Assembly (NCBI RefSeq): GCF_020667895.1
Contig: NZ_JAFMPS010000002.1
Span: forward strand, 475,129 to 539,128
Source: Alcanivorax sp. 1008
GTDB lineage: Bacteria > Pseudomonadota > Gammaproteobacteria > Pseudomonadales > Alcanivoracaceae
Reading direction: 5' to 3'
Length of the DNA: 64,000 bases
Both the position numbers and the translations under genes were made by a program. A model generated the notes under the pieces. It did not search any database and was not told the DNA's origin. It saw only the letters and a program-made list of their open reading frames with translations. Below, in pieces: positions 1 to 8,678 of the stretch. Position 1 is the stretch's first letter; every line of letters starts with the position of its first letter.

Positions 1-208
1 GGAGATCACCATAAAGGATAAGCAATACGACGCTATTGTTGAGGCGGACAAGGCACAGGTGGATGACGTGATGAAAGCCTGGACAGAGAAAACCCGGGCC
101 CGTAAACAAGCAAGATTCGGTGACGCTCTGGATATGCGTGGCCTTGATACCAGCAAGGCGGACTTTTCCAAAGTGAAGGCAGACGCACCAACCCACAGCA
201 AAGCCTGA
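1..208 (+). CDS. C-terminal end of an unidentified protein (cut by window edge)
   Basis: An open frame enters from the left edge (first full codon at base 2) and ends with TGA at 206-208, giving the last 68 residues of a protein. The tail is charged and probably helical (it includes QVDDVMKAWTEKTRARKQ), has no membrane segment and shows no motif I recognise. Codon use matches the neighbours. It ends 24 bases before the start of the next hydrolase gene on the same strand, so the two may be co-transcribed. I cannot name its family from this fragment; the rest of the gene lies outside the window. Confidence 0.6.
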   Translation, partial: EITIKDKQYDAIVEADKAQVDDVMKAWTEKTRARKQARFGDALDMRGLDTSKADFSKVKADAPTHSKA

Positions 209-232
209 TTACCAACCGTGCCGGAAGACCAC

Positions 233-1402
233 ATGAGCCAGACAAAATTCGACTACGATCGCATACCTTATATGGTGGCCTTTGCCGAGAAATCAGAGTT
301 CAAGGACACCTATGCCGGGCCCATGGATCTGGTGGCACTGGAAGCACACCTGCTAAAACCAAAAAATCACCCATCTAAATCTGTAATTGTGTTTATGCAC
401 CCGGTTGGCGGCGGTGCCTATCTGCCCATGGTCTCCGCATTGGCCAAGGCCGGCTTCCACGTGATCTATTGCAATAGCCGGTACCGTGGCGCGGATGCCC
501 CTCTGATCATGGAAAAAGTGGCGGCAGATCTTGGTGCCTGCATACGTGATGCGAAAGAGCGGCTGGGTTATGACAAGGTGATTCTGGCGGGCTGGTCTGG
601 TGGTGGCTCCCTGTCCATGTTCTATCAAGCAGAAGCAGAAGACCCTCAGGTTACCCACACTCCTGCGGGTGATCCCTACGATCTGACCGCACGCAAGCTG
701 ATCCCGGCGGACGGCATCATGCTGCTGGCCGCCCATGTTTCCCGGGCGGTTACCCTGACCGAGTGGATGGACCCTTCAGTACTGGATGAAGGCAATCCGG
801 AAGTGCGGGACAGGGAGCTGGATATCTATGACCCGGCCTGTCCTAACCAGCCAGCGTATAGCGAGGCCTTTATTGAGCGCTTTCGTGCCGCGCAGATTGC
901 CCGTAACCGCAAGATTACCGGCTGGGTACAGAACAAGCTGGAGGAGCTTCGCCACGCGGGTCGGCATCAGGAAGAATTTGCCTTTATTGTGCATCGGACG
1001 ATGTGTGACGTGCGTTGGCTGGATCCAGCCATTGATGCCAATGAGCGCAAGCCGGGCTGGTGCTATCTCGGTGAGCCACAGGTGGTCAACAACGGCCCGG
1101 TCGCCCTGGCCCGATTTAACACCCTGCGTGGCTGGATGAGCCAGTGGAGCTTCGATCATTCCAATGCCAACGGCCTGACTGCCGCGCCACGCATTACTGT
1201 GCCTGCACTGGTGATTGGCAATACTGCAGATGACGCCTGTACGCCGAGTCACACCCATCGACTGTTTAATGCCTTCAGGCATGAAAACAAGCAGCTCAAG
1301 GAAGTCAAAGGCGCCAACCACTACTACTTTGGCCAGAACGATAAGCTGGCTGAGGCGGTCGGCCACTGTGGCAAATGGCTGCGCCAGCAAGGCCTTGCCT
1401 GA
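233..1402 (+). CDS. Alpha/beta hydrolase family protein
   Basis: A 389-residue soluble alpha/beta hydrolase of unknown substrate. The nucleophile elbow is GWSGGG (Ser about residue 124), and an HPVGGG stretch near residue 60 fits the oxyanion-hole loop. A late His in GANHYYFG near residue 365 and a preceding acidic residue could complete the triad. I chose ATG at 233 over the GTG at 218 because GGAAG (223-227) sits at ribosome-binding distance from it. The gene follows the truncated upstream gene by 24 bases and is followed by a membrane-anchored lipase-like gene. Family membership is clear, but the substrate is not; an esterase or acyl hydrolase in a lipid-related cluster is an inference. 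Confidence 0.8.
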   Translation: MSQTKFDYDRIPYMVAFAEKSEFKDTYAGPMDLVALEAHLLKPKNHPSKSVIVFMHPVGGGAYLPMVSALAKAGFHVIYCNSRYRGADAPLIMEKVAADLGACIRDAKERLGYDKVILAGWSGGGSLSMFYQAEAEDPQVTHTPAGDPYDLTARKLIPADGIMLLAAHVSRAVTLTEWMDPSVLDEGNPEVRDRELDIYDPACPNQPAYSEAFIERFRAAQIARNRKITGWVQNKLEELRHAGRHQEEFAFIVHRTMCDVRWLDPAIDANERKPGWCYLGEPQVVNNGPVALARFNTLRGWMSQWSFDHSNANGLTAAPRITVPALVIGNTADDACTPSHTHRLFNAFRHENKQLKEVKGANHYYFGQNDKLAEAVGHCGKWLRQQGLA

Positions 1403-1492
1403 CCGGATTGCTCAGGGCCTTGCGGGCTGGGCTTTGACTGGCGGCCAAAATGGGCCTAGTTTCTGCGGCTGCCATTTCTGGGGAAGGCTGCA

Positions 1493-2362
1493 ATGTTATA
1501 TCTGCTCAAGCTGCTGTTAGGAACCATACTGGCGATTACCGCCGCACAGACCCTGTTGATGTACACCGCCTGGTACTACGACCGTCGCAATTTCCCGGAT
1601 ACTTTGATGCCGGAAGAATGCCGTGAGGTGCTACTGCTCCCAGCGCTGTGGGGAATGTTCTGGGAGTGGATGGCAATCAGCCTGCTGGTGGTCAGTTATC
1701 CGTTACGCCTCGTCCATGATGCCTCGCCGGTACGGGCTCGGGTGCAGGGCGAAACCCCAATTATTCTGGTACATGGTTATGGCGGTAATGCGGCTAACTT
1801 TCTGACCCTGCAGTGGCGTCTCAAGGCCCGTGGCTGGGCTAACGTTTATGCGGTCAGCTATACCCCGCCAACCATTGATGCTCGCAAGCTCTCCCAACAA
1901 GTTGCCGACCATGTCAACCGCATTCTGGCTGCCACCGGTGCAGAAAAAGCTCATATTGTCTGCCATAGCATGGGCGGGCCGCTAACCCGCTATGCGCTGC
2001 ATCATCTGGACTTGGCGGGCAAGCTGGATCGGGTTATTACTCTGGGCTCGCCCCATGCGGGTACGCGTATTGCCTCGCTTTTTCCGCCCATGGGTGCCGC
2101 CTTTCAGATGCGCCATCACAGTGATTTTCTCAATCAGTTGAATGCTCTTGAGGACACTCCAGGGGATGCCCAGTTCTATTCGATCTATTCCAACTTTGAC
2201 AATTTTATCGTGCCGTCCTCCAGCGCCATGCTGGGGGGCAACGCGAAGAACATTCATGTGCCTTATTTAGGTCACTGCTCATTGCTTTATAGCCCCACGG
2301 TACTGGCCCATATCGAGCGCTGCCTGGCAGAGCCAAAATCCCGATTAACCGCCGAAGGTTGA
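1493..2362 (+). CDS. Membrane-anchored triacylglycerol lipase/esterase-like alpha/beta hydrolase
   Basis: A 289-residue hydrolase. The N-terminus has a hydrophobic segment (about residues 1-25) and a second one near residues 55-70, suggesting an inner-membrane anchor. The catalytic part begins around residue 87 with ILVHGYGGNAANF, the HG oxyanion-hole motif of lipases. The nucleophile elbow CHSMGG lies near residue 160, and GHCSLL near residue 260 supplies the probable catalytic His. This arrangement is typical of the PGAP1-like/EstA lipase families. A GGGGAAGG ribosome site lies at 1480-1487. The next gene is an OsmC protein about 70 bases downstream. The exact lipid substrate cannot be read from sequence. 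Confidence 0.82.
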   Translation: MLYLLKLLLGTILAITAAQTLLMYTAWYYDRRNFPDTLMPEECREVLLLPALWGMFWEWMAISLLVVSYPLRLVHDASPVRARVQGETPIILVHGYGGNAANFLTLQWRLKARGWANVYAVSYTPPTIDARKLSQQVADHVNRILAATGAEKAHIVCHSMGGPLTRYALHHLDLAGKLDRVITLGSPHAGTRIASLFPPMGAAFQMRHHSDFLNQLNALEDTPGDAQFYSIYSNFDNFIVPSSSAMLGGNAKNIHVPYLGHCSLLYSPTVLAHIERCLAEPKSRLTAEG

Positions 2363-2433
2363 CCTGCGACAAGGTTGCCATCTGCAGAAAATCCGATCAT
2401 GGTATTCGCGGACTGATAATGAAGGAGTGCACC

Positions 2434-2886
2434 ATGAGTAAGTTCCAGCCCACCGTCAGCTGGCATCTGCAGCGCGGGGTTGAGTTTGATTATGAGCATT
2501 ACAACCGGGACCACGAGTGGACCTTCCCGGGTGGTGAGGTAGTGCAGGCATCGGCATCGCCGACTCATGGCGGCAGTGCCCAGCGGGTCAATCCGGATGA
2601 GGCAGTGGTTGCGGCAACGTCCAGCTGCCATATGCTGACCTTTCTGGCCATTGCGGCCAAGTCGAAAAAGAAGGTGCTAAGTTATATCGACCGCCCCGAG
2701 GGTGAGGTCGAAAAAAATGCAGACGGACTTATGGCGATCACCAGCATCGTCCTGCATCCGAAAGTGGTGTTTGAAGAGGAAGTGGACGAAGCAACGCTAA
2801 AGAGTTTCCACGAAAGCGCCCACAAGTATTGTTTTGTGGCCAATTCATTGAAGACTCCGGTGACCATCGAGCCTCAGCTCGACTGA
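2434..2886 (+). CDS. OsmC/Ohr family peroxiredoxin-like protein
   Basis: A 150-residue OsmC-family protein. Known members are dimeric thiol peroxidases that reduce organic hydroperoxides. Two conserved cysteines are visible: one in SSCHMLTF (about residue 62) and one in HKYCFVANS (about residue 133), the usual redox pair. The central segment with LHPKVVF matches the family fold. The ATG at 2434 is preceded by AAGGAG (2422-2427); a longer frame upstream lacks such a site. This is more like the general OsmC/YhfA group than true Ohr. Reduction of fatty-acid hydroperoxides would suit a lipid-degrading host, but that is inference. Confidence 0.85.
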   Translation: MSKFQPTVSWHLQRGVEFDYEHYNRDHEWTFPGGEVVQASASPTHGGSAQRVNPDEAVVAATSSCHMLTFLAIAAKSKKKVLSYIDRPEGEVEKNADGLMAITSIVLHPKVVFEEEVDEATLKSFHESAHKYCFVANSLKTPVTIEPQLD

Positions 2887-3110
2887 TCTATTGTGCGTCT
2901 TCGCAACGGAGACGCGCACGGGCAGCCTTACCAACACGATGCCGACGCTGACTCTGCTTGGAGATCAGCGCCGGCGTTTTTTTATTTGCCGGTAGACAGA
3001 ATTTACCCATAACCAGCAACAGCGTGACTCGCCGGTCCTCCACAACTGAAAAAGATGTATACAATAGCGCCATCTCGCCAATCCCGGCGGCCGATCCAGC
3101 GGAGAATCCA

Positions 3111-4265
3111 ATGACACAGGCAGTACAACTCGATCAGGCAGAAATTGATCTGTTCCGCGACAACGTGCGCAAATTTTTTGAAAAGGAAATCGCTCCCCAC
3201 TACGTCCAGTGGGAGAAAGAGGAAATCCTGCCACGCGAAGTGTGGACCAAGCTTGGTGAGAATGGCTTCCTGTGCGTTGATGTACCTGAAGAGTACGGCG
3301 GCTTTGGTGCCAGCTTCCGTCTCTCGGCAATTGTGGTAGAAGAAGCTTCGCGTTTTGGCTTCAGTGGGCTGGCCTCTAACCTGTCCGTGCACTCTGATAT
3401 TGTCGCTCCGTACATCCTCCACCTGGGCACGGAAGAGCAGAAGCAGCGTTGGTTGCCGGGCATGGTCACTGGTGAGGTGGTTGGTGCCATTGGTATGACT
3501 GAGCCGGGCGCCGGTTCTGATCTGCAGAGCATGAAAACCCGAGCTGATAAAGATGGTTCTGATTATCTTATCAATGGTCAAAAGACTTTTATCACCAATG
3601 GCCAGCATTGCGACGTAATCGTACTGGCCTGCAAAACGGATCCGGCCGCCGGTGCCAAGGGTATTACCCTATTTACCGTGGATACTGCCCTGCCCGGCTT
3701 TGCCCGTGGCCGCAATCTGGAAAAGATGGGCCATCACTGTGCCGATACATCGGAACTGTTCTTCGAGAATGTCCGCGTTGGCGCTGACCAGATTCTCGGT
3801 GGCGAAGGACGCGGCTTTGCCAACCTGATGGATGAGTTGCCACGGGAGCGATTGATTCTTGCACTGGGCGCCGTAGCCGCGTGCGAAGGTATGCTGGAGC
3901 GCACCGTAGAGTATGTTAAAGAGCGCAAGGCCTTTGGTGTATCGGTATCGCAGTTCCAGAATACACGTTTCAAATTGGCTGAGCTGCAGGCACAGATTGC
4001 CGTGAACCGTGCCTTTACCACTCAATGTACTAACGAATATGACGAAGGCAAGCTCACCGCTGTGAATGCTTCGGTTGCCAAGCTGACTACCACAGAGCTA
4101 CAGGGCAAAGTGGCTGATGAGTGTCTGCAGCTGTTCGGTGGTTATGGCTACATGCAGGAATACCAAATTTCCCGTGACTACGTTGATGCACGTATCCAGC
4201 GCATCTATGGCGGTACCAGCGAAATCATGAAAGAAATCATCGCTCGCTCGGTACTGGGTAAATAA
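3111..4265 (+). CDS. Acyl-CoA dehydrogenase, long-chain (LCAD) type
   Basis: A 384-residue FAD enzyme for the first oxidation step of acyl-CoA beta-oxidation. The N-terminal helical domain is followed by AIGMTEPGAGSDLQ (FAD/substrate loop) and a C-terminal helical domain ending in YGGTSEIMKE. In short and medium-chain enzymes the catalytic base is the Glu of a YEGT motif; here that position is Gly. As in mammalian LCAD, the likely base is the Glu of ACEGMLER (about residue 264) after LPRERLIL. The start is ATG 3111 with GGAGAA (3101-3106) upstream; an in-frame extension to 2958 lacks support. A GntR regulator follows 31 bases downstream. Long or branched acyl-CoA is the probable substrate class. 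Confidence 0.9.
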   Translation: MTQAVQLDQAEIDLFRDNVRKFFEKEIAPHYVQWEKEEILPREVWTKLGENGFLCVDVPEEYGGFGASFRLSAIVVEEASRFGFSGLASNLSVHSDIVAPYILHLGTEEQKQRWLPGMVTGEVVGAIGMTEPGAGSDLQSMKTRADKDGSDYLINGQKTFITNGQHCDVIVLACKTDPAAGAKGITLFTVDTALPGFARGRNLEKMGHHCADTSELFFENVRVGADQILGGEGRGFANLMDELPRERLILALGAVAACEGMLERTVEYVKERKAFGVSVSQFQNTRFKLAELQAQIAVNRAFTTQCTNEYDEGKLTAVNASVAKLTTTELQGKVADECLQLFGGYGYMQEYQISRDYVDARIQRIYGGTSEIMKEIIARSVLGK

Positions 4266-4296
4266 GACCATCAGGCAAGGCTTGGCAGGAGACAAC

Positions 4297-4962
4297 GTGT
4301 CAGATCAGGACTCCCGAACTCGCAGTCAATCTGTTGCTGATACCCTGCGGGAGCGCATTCTGGCGGGAGAGTTTGCCCCTGGCACGCGTATGCAGGAAAT
4401 TGCCCTTGCAGAAGAGCTGCATGTCTCTCGTACGCCGATCCGTGAGGCCCTGCGTTCGTTAGCGGAAGATGGCCTGCTGGATTACGCGGCTAACCGCGGC
4501 TACCGGGTAAGAGAGTTTACTGCCCGGGATATCGTTATTTCATTTCGTGTTCGCGCCGCCATGGAAGGCTTGGGCTGTCGTCTACTGGCAGAGCAAGGCC
4601 TAAGCGAGGAGCAGTTGCAGCGCCTTGATGCAATCCTTGAGCATGGCGATGAACTGCTCGCCAATGGGGATTACGCGGCGAATGAGTATGCTCTGTGGCG
4701 GGAGCTAAATAGAAGCTTCCATGTTGCCCTGCTGAAGTTCTCTGAAAGTGTTCTGCTGACAAAGATCGCCCGTGACGCCATGACCTTGCCAATTGTTAAT
4801 CATGGTGCCTTTCACTGGTACCGACCAGAGGACTTTCGTCGTTCCCATGAGCAGCATCATATGATTGTCAAATCCATTCGCGAACATGATGGCGAACGGG
4901 CTGAATGGTGGATGCGAGAACATATCCGGGCTGCCGGGGAAATCGTCGCCAAGCACCTGTAG
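4297..4962 (+). CDS. GntR-family transcriptional regulator (FadR/FCD subfamily)
   Basis: A 221-residue regulator with an N-terminal winged helix (about residues 10-75; VSRTPIREALRSL is the recognition region) and a C-terminal all-helical FCD ligand-binding domain (about 85-215). FCD regulators usually sense small carboxylates or acyl derivatives. The likely start is the GTG at 4297 behind CAGGAGA (4286-4292); a TTG at 4282 is the alternative. It lies just downstream of the acyl-CoA dehydrogenase, so control of that gene is plausible. Its TAG stop codon (4960-4962) lies inside a REP element, so the last codons are shaped by the repeat. Confidence 0.88.
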   Translation: MSDQDSRTRSQSVADTLRERILAGEFAPGTRMQEIALAEELHVSRTPIREALRSLAEDGLLDYAANRGYRVREFTARDIVISFRVRAAMEGLGCRLLAEQGLSEEQLQRLDAILEHGDELLANGDYAANEYALWRELNRSFHVALLKFSESVLLTKIARDAMTLPIVNHGAFHWYRPEDFRRSHEQHHMIVKSIREHDGERAEWWMREHIRAAGEIVAKHL

Positions 4963-5028
4963 GAGCGGCTAACGCCGCGATTTAATCTGGCGTTTGCATG
5001 GAGCTTCGCGGCCAACGCCGCTCCTACA
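4958..5028. repeat. Paired inverted REP elements (REPIN-like)
   Basis: Two 23-base units face each other: 4958-4980 on the plus strand and 5006-5028 on the minus strand. Both begin TGTAGGAGCGGC and end CCGCGA, and each can fold its own hairpin (GCGGC with GCCGC around a four-base loop). The 25-base spacer contains no gene. Head motif, small palindrome and inverted pairing are the hallmarks of REP sequences mobilised by RAYT transposases. No RAYT gene is in the window. A single third copy lies at 48874-48896. Confidence 0.85.
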
Positions 5029-5030
5029 CA

Positions 5031-6338
5031 ATGACTAAACCAACGCTACAACAAGCTGTTACTGTCTGGGTGCGTGTCGCGCTGCTCTCCTTTGGTGGTC
5101 CTGCTGCACAAATTGCCGTGATGCACCGCATTGTTGTTGAAGAAAAGCGCTGGGTGGATGAGCCCCGTTTTATGCATGCACTCAACTTCTGCATGCTGCT
5201 GCCTGGTCCTGAAGCACAGCAGTTGGCCACCTACCTTGGTTGGTTGATGCATGGTGTGCGGGGCGGCTTGATCGCCGGCACTCTGTTTATCCTGCCCGGA
5301 TTTCTTGCCATCCTTGCATTGTCGTTTCTTTATGCCTACTTGCTCGATGTTTCACTGGTGGCGGCGCTATTCTTTGGTTTAAAGGCGGCGGTTCTGGCGT
5401 TGGTGCTGCTGGCAGTCAAGAAGATCGCCAGCAAGGCGCTGATTACGCGACCACTGGCTGTTATCTGCGCTGTTTCCTTTATTGCTATAGCCATTTTTGA
5501 TGTGCCGTTTCCATTGATTATTGCCGCTGCAGCTTCTGTCGGCTATTTGTGGACCAAGCAGCGTCCAACTTGGCTTGGCGACACCCTGCTGCCCGCTGGC
5601 GGCTTGCGACCCCAAGCGGTCAGCATGATTAGCACCTTGCGTGTGTTGTTGATCGGCTGCTTTATCTGGGTGTTGCCGCTGATGTTGATGCTGCCAATGC
5701 TTGGCAGTGATCATGTTCTGATCACAGAGGCGTTGTTCTTCAGCAAGGTCGCCGTGGTGACCTTTGGTGGCGCCTATTCGGTATTGGCCTACATCGCGCA
5801 GCAGGCGGTTGATGTCTATCAGTGGCTGCTGCCCGGTGAAATGCTCGACGGGCTTGGCATGGCGGAAAGTACGCCGGGACCTTTGATTCAGGTGGTGCAG
5901 TTTGTCGGCTTTATGGCGGCGTTTCGCGATGCTGCGCCGTTCTCTCCGCCGGTGGCTGCTGTGCTTGGATCATTGGTGACGACTTGGGCAGTATTCGTGC
6001 CATGCTTTGTTTTTGTCTTTGCCGGCGCACCGCATATCGAGCGCCTACGCCATAATATGGCAATTGCCGGTGCATTGCGGGGCATTACGGCTGCTGTAGT
6101 TGGCGTGATTGCCAGTCTGTCATTATGGTTCGCCAGCCATGTGCTGTTTGCTGAGCACCGGGTGGTAAACTTCGCTGGCGCCGGTCTGAGCTTGCCAATA
6201 CCAGCATCAATGGACTTTGTTTCATTGAGCCTATTGGCCGGCGCCCTATTGGCTTTGCTCAAGCTCAACTGGGGTATTGGCCGGGTGCTAATAGGCACTG
6301 TGGCTGCGGGTGCAGGGCTGGATCTTTTTCTGGGATAG
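5031..6338 (+). CDS. chrA: Chromate transporter (ChrA, CHR family), two-domain form
   Basis: A 435-residue polytopic inner-membrane protein with the duplicated CHR domain. The first half has LSFGGPAAQ and LLPGPEAQQ; the second has VTFGGAYSVLAY and STPGPLIQ. Long CHR proteins export chromate, probably by chromate/proton antiport; many members have no proven substrate. I take ATG 5031, which follows the right REP unit by two bases; no Shine-Dalgarno is visible and the sequence directly upstream is entirely repeat. An in-frame ATG at 4998 inside the spacer and repeat is less likely. A DsbA-fold protein gene follows 15 bases later with a strong AGGAGG site. Confidence 0.85.
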   Translation: MTKPTLQQAVTVWVRVALLSFGGPAAQIAVMHRIVVEEKRWVDEPRFMHALNFCMLLPGPEAQQLATYLGWLMHGVRGGLIAGTLFILPGFLAILALSFLYAYLLDVSLVAALFFGLKAAVLALVLLAVKKIASKALITRPLAVICAVSFIAIAIFDVPFPLIIAAAASVGYLWTKQRPTWLGDTLLPAGGLRPQAVSMISTLRVLLIGCFIWVLPLMLMLPMLGSDHVLITEALFFSKVAVVTFGGAYSVLAYIAQQAVDVYQWLLPGEMLDGLGMAESTPGPLIQVVQFVGFMAAFRDAAPFSPPVAAVLGSLVTTWAVFVPCFVFVFAGAPHIERLRHNMAIAGALRGITAAVVGVIASLSLWFASHVLFAEHRVVNFAGAGLSLPIPASMDFVSLSLLAGALLALLKLNWGIGRVLIGTVAAGAGLDLFLG

Positions 6339-6353
6339 ATCAGGAGGTTTCCT

Positions 6354-6938
6354 ATGAGCAAACAGATCGAATGCTTCTTCGATTTCGGCAGTCCGGCCAC
6401 CTACCTTGTCTGGACCCAGCTGCCAGCGTTGGCCGCAAAACACAATGCCAAACTGGTATGGCGACCCATGTTGCTTGGCGCGGTTTTCAAGGCCACCGGC
6501 AATCAGTCACCAGCCATGAACCCGGCCAAGGGACGTTATATGCTGGTCGACTTCCAGCGCTATGCGGAAAGCTACGGCGTGCCGATGAAATTCAGTCCGT
6601 TTTTTCCGATCAACACCATGATGCTTATGCGCGGCGCCGTTGCTCTTCAGGAAGACCCGCGCTTTGATGACTATCTGAATACGGTCTTTACTGCTATCTG
6701 GGTTGAAGAGCAGAACATGGGGCAGCCCGAGGTGGTGGCCAGCGTGTTGCAGAAAGCTGGCTTTGACGCGCAGGTCCTATTGGCACAATGCAGCGACGAA
6801 GCAGTGAAAGAAAAGCTGAAGGCGAATACCGAGGAAGCGGTAGCGCGCGGCGCCTTTGGTGCGCCAACCATATATATAGATGGCGAGATGTTCTTCGGTC
6901 AGGATCGGCTGCCGATGATAGAAAAAGCGCTTTCATAA
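6354..6938 (+). CDS. 2-hydroxychromene-2-carboxylate isomerase-like DsbA-family protein
   Basis: A 194-residue protein of the thioredoxin-fold DsbA/GST-kappa group. FDFGSPATY near residue 12 keeps the Ser before Pro that binds glutathione in HCCA isomerases and kappa-class GSTs. GAPTIYI near residue 169 is the cis-proline loop, and the C-terminus has FGQDRL, typical of the family. There is no CxxC, so it is not a disulfide oxidoreductase. Start ATG 6354 has AGGAGGTTT at 6342-6350. It is followed 14 bases later by a DUF4336 gene. The role may be glutathione-dependent isomerisation in aromatic catabolism or detoxification; the substrate is unknown. Confidence 0.85.
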   Translation: MSKQIECFFDFGSPATYLVWTQLPALAAKHNAKLVWRPMLLGAVFKATGNQSPAMNPAKGRYMLVDFQRYAESYGVPMKFSPFFPINTMMLMRGAVALQEDPRFDDYLNTVFTAIWVEEQNMGQPEVVASVLQKAGFDAQVLLAQCSDEAVKEKLKANTEEAVARGAFGAPTIYIDGEMFFGQDRLPMIEKALS

Positions 6939-6952
6939 CCGGAGAAAATGCC

Positions 6953-7642
6953 ATGGCCGAACTGCATCTTGTTGCTCCCGATCTCTGGGTCACCACGATC
7001 CCGCACCGCTTTATCGGCCTGCATATTGGTACACGTATGACGGTAATCCGGCTGGCTTCTGGAGCGCTGGTTCTGCACTCTCCCGTGCCGATTTCGGAAG
7101 CATTGCGGCAGGAGATTGAGGCCATAGGCCCGGTGCGTCATATCATCTGCCCTAACCTGTTCCATCATATGTATACCAGCGATACCTGTGCTGCCTTCCC
7201 GGAAGCGCAGCTTCATGGCCCGCAAAAACTGCAGCGCAAGCGCAAGGATTTGAAGTTTGATGCGGTGCTGTCAGATATTCCTCACCCGGACTGGCAGGGC
7301 CAGCTATTGCCGCTCACCGTGGAGGGTTCCATGTTGCATGAGACCCTGTTCTACCACCCGGCCAGCAAGACCCTGATCAGCTGCGACCTGGTGGAGAATT
7401 TCAGTCACTGCGACCACGCTCCAACCCGCTGGTATCTACGCGCTGGTGGCATCTTCGGCAAGGTAGGCTGGCATCCCCTGCTGCGCATGGTGTATCTGAA
7501 TCGGCGCAAGGCGCGGCAAAGTATTGAGCAGTTGTTTGAGTGGCCGTTCGAGCAGGTGATTGTGGCCCACGGGGATGTGATTACCGAGAATGCCCGGGAG
7601 GCGGTGCGCGGTGGCTTGGCCTGGTTGCGACTGGATGGCTGA
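6953..7642 (+). CDS. DUF4336 domain-containing protein
   Basis: A 229-residue protein matching the DUF4336 family, which resembles a degenerate metallo-beta-lactamase fold. Visible landmarks are the start APDLW, the segment RMTVIRLASG, NLFHHMYTSD near residue 70 and a late AHGDVI near residue 207. The usual HxHxDH metal motif of true metallo-beta-lactamases is absent, so catalytic activity is uncertain. ATG 6953 follows a GGAGAA site; the frame opens further upstream but overlaps the preceding gene. It is probably co-transcribed with the DsbA-family gene. It converges on ftsX with only 19 bases between the stop codons and no clear terminator. Confidence 0.75.
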   Translation: MAELHLVAPDLWVTTIPHRFIGLHIGTRMTVIRLASGALVLHSPVPISEALRQEIEAIGPVRHIICPNLFHHMYTSDTCAAFPEAQLHGPQKLQRKRKDLKFDAVLSDIPHPDWQGQLLPLTVEGSMLHETLFYHPASKTLISCDLVENFSHCDHAPTRWYLRAGGIFGKVGWHPLLRMVYLNRRKARQSIEQLFEWPFEQVIVAHGDVITENAREAVRGGLAWLRLDG

Positions 7643-7661
7643 TCGCTATCACCAAGGTTAA

Positions 7662-8678
7662 TCAAAAAGCCTGCGGCTCAATATCTTTCAAATGCCGAGA
7701 CACAGCGAGCCAGGCCCCCATTAAGCCCAGCACACCAGCAAATACTGGTAAAGCCAGCAGGGTTTCCCAGCCTAATCCAGTCAAGCTGAATTCACTGCTA
7801 TATAGTGCGCTCAACCGGTTCACCGGTCCGGACAGCCATAGCAAAGTGGACTGCACCAGCATCACTGCAGTCAGGCCGCCGAATAGGCCAAACCAGAAGC
7901 CGGTGTAAAGAAATGGCCGACGAACAAATCCGTCGGTGCCGCCGACAATTTTCACCACCACAATTTCCTCGCGCCGGTTTTCGATGGCAAGGCGAATGGT
8001 ATTTACCACCACCAGAACCACGGCCAGGGCTAATGCCAACATCAAGGCCGATACTACGCGTTCGCCGACGGCGAGCATGGCGTGCAGGCGGCGCACCCAC
8101 TCAATATCAAGAACTGCCTGATCCACATTGGGCTGATCGCCCAGTGACACTTTCAGTTGAGTTAGCTGCTCGGCATCGCTGCTACTCGGGTAGACGATAA
8201 TCAGTGGCGGCAGCGGGTTGTCGGGTAGCGCGTCAAGCACCTCTCCAAATCCGGATAGCTCCTTGTATTCGGCCAACGCTTGTTCGCGGGTTACCACCTC
8301 AACCCGCTCGATATCATCGCGCTGTTGCCACTCGTCGGCGATACGTCGTTGGCTGGCCTCGCTGACATCAATATTGAGAAACACAGACAGGTGCACGTTG
8401 CCGTCCCAGTTCTGGGTTAGCGAGCGTGCATTTTCCAATAGCACGGATAAGCCGGCGGGTAGTGCCAGAGCGATGGCGATCACCAGTACAGTCATTACTG
8501 TGCTCACCAGACTCTGACGCATGCGCTTTAACGCATCGATGGCGGAATCCCGGTGATGCAAGCGCCAGGCGTCAAACCGATCTCGTAAGGTGGTGTTAGC
8601 CAGGCGAGCACTGGCCGCACGTTTAGCCGGCTTTGCTGTTTTGGGCCGCATTGGAGTGGCATTACGCGCCATCGCCAT
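7662..8678 (-). CDS. ftsX: Cell-division protein FtsX
   Basis: A 338-residue inner-membrane subunit of the FtsEX complex, which couples ATP hydrolysis to septal peptidoglycan hydrolase activation. It has a basic cytoplasmic N-terminus (about 1-55), a first transmembrane helix near 60-80, a periplasmic loop, and three further helices in the C-terminal FtsX/MacB-type domain. Its start overlaps the end of ftsE by 17 bases, so the two are translationally linked. In many gammaproteobacteria rpoH follows ftsX directly; here a convergent DUF4336 gene does, and rpoH lies about 35 kb away. Confidence 0.93.
   Translation of the reverse strand: MAMARNATPMRPKTAKPAKRAASARLANTTLRDRFDAWRLHHRDSAIDALKRMRQSLVSTVMTVLVIAIALALPAGLSVLLENARSLTQNWDGNVHLSVFLNIDVSEASQRRIADEWQQRDDIERVEVVTREQALAEYKELSGFGEVLDALPDNPLPPLIIVYPSSSDAEQLTQLKVSLGDQPNVDQAVLDIEWVRRLHAMLAVGERVVSALMLALALAVVLVVVNTIRLAIENRREEIVVVKIVGGTDGFVRRPFLYTGFWFGLFGGLTAVMLVQSTLLWLSGPVNRLSALYSSEFSLTGLGWETLLALPVFAGVLGLMGAWLAVSRHLKDIEPQAF

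Noticed and set aside
2888..3110. Possible regulatory hairpin between the OsmC and acyl-CoA dehydrogenase genes
   Set aside because: GTGCGTCT and AGACGCGCAC near 2893-2919 pair only with a bulge and there is no T run; evidence too weak to list.
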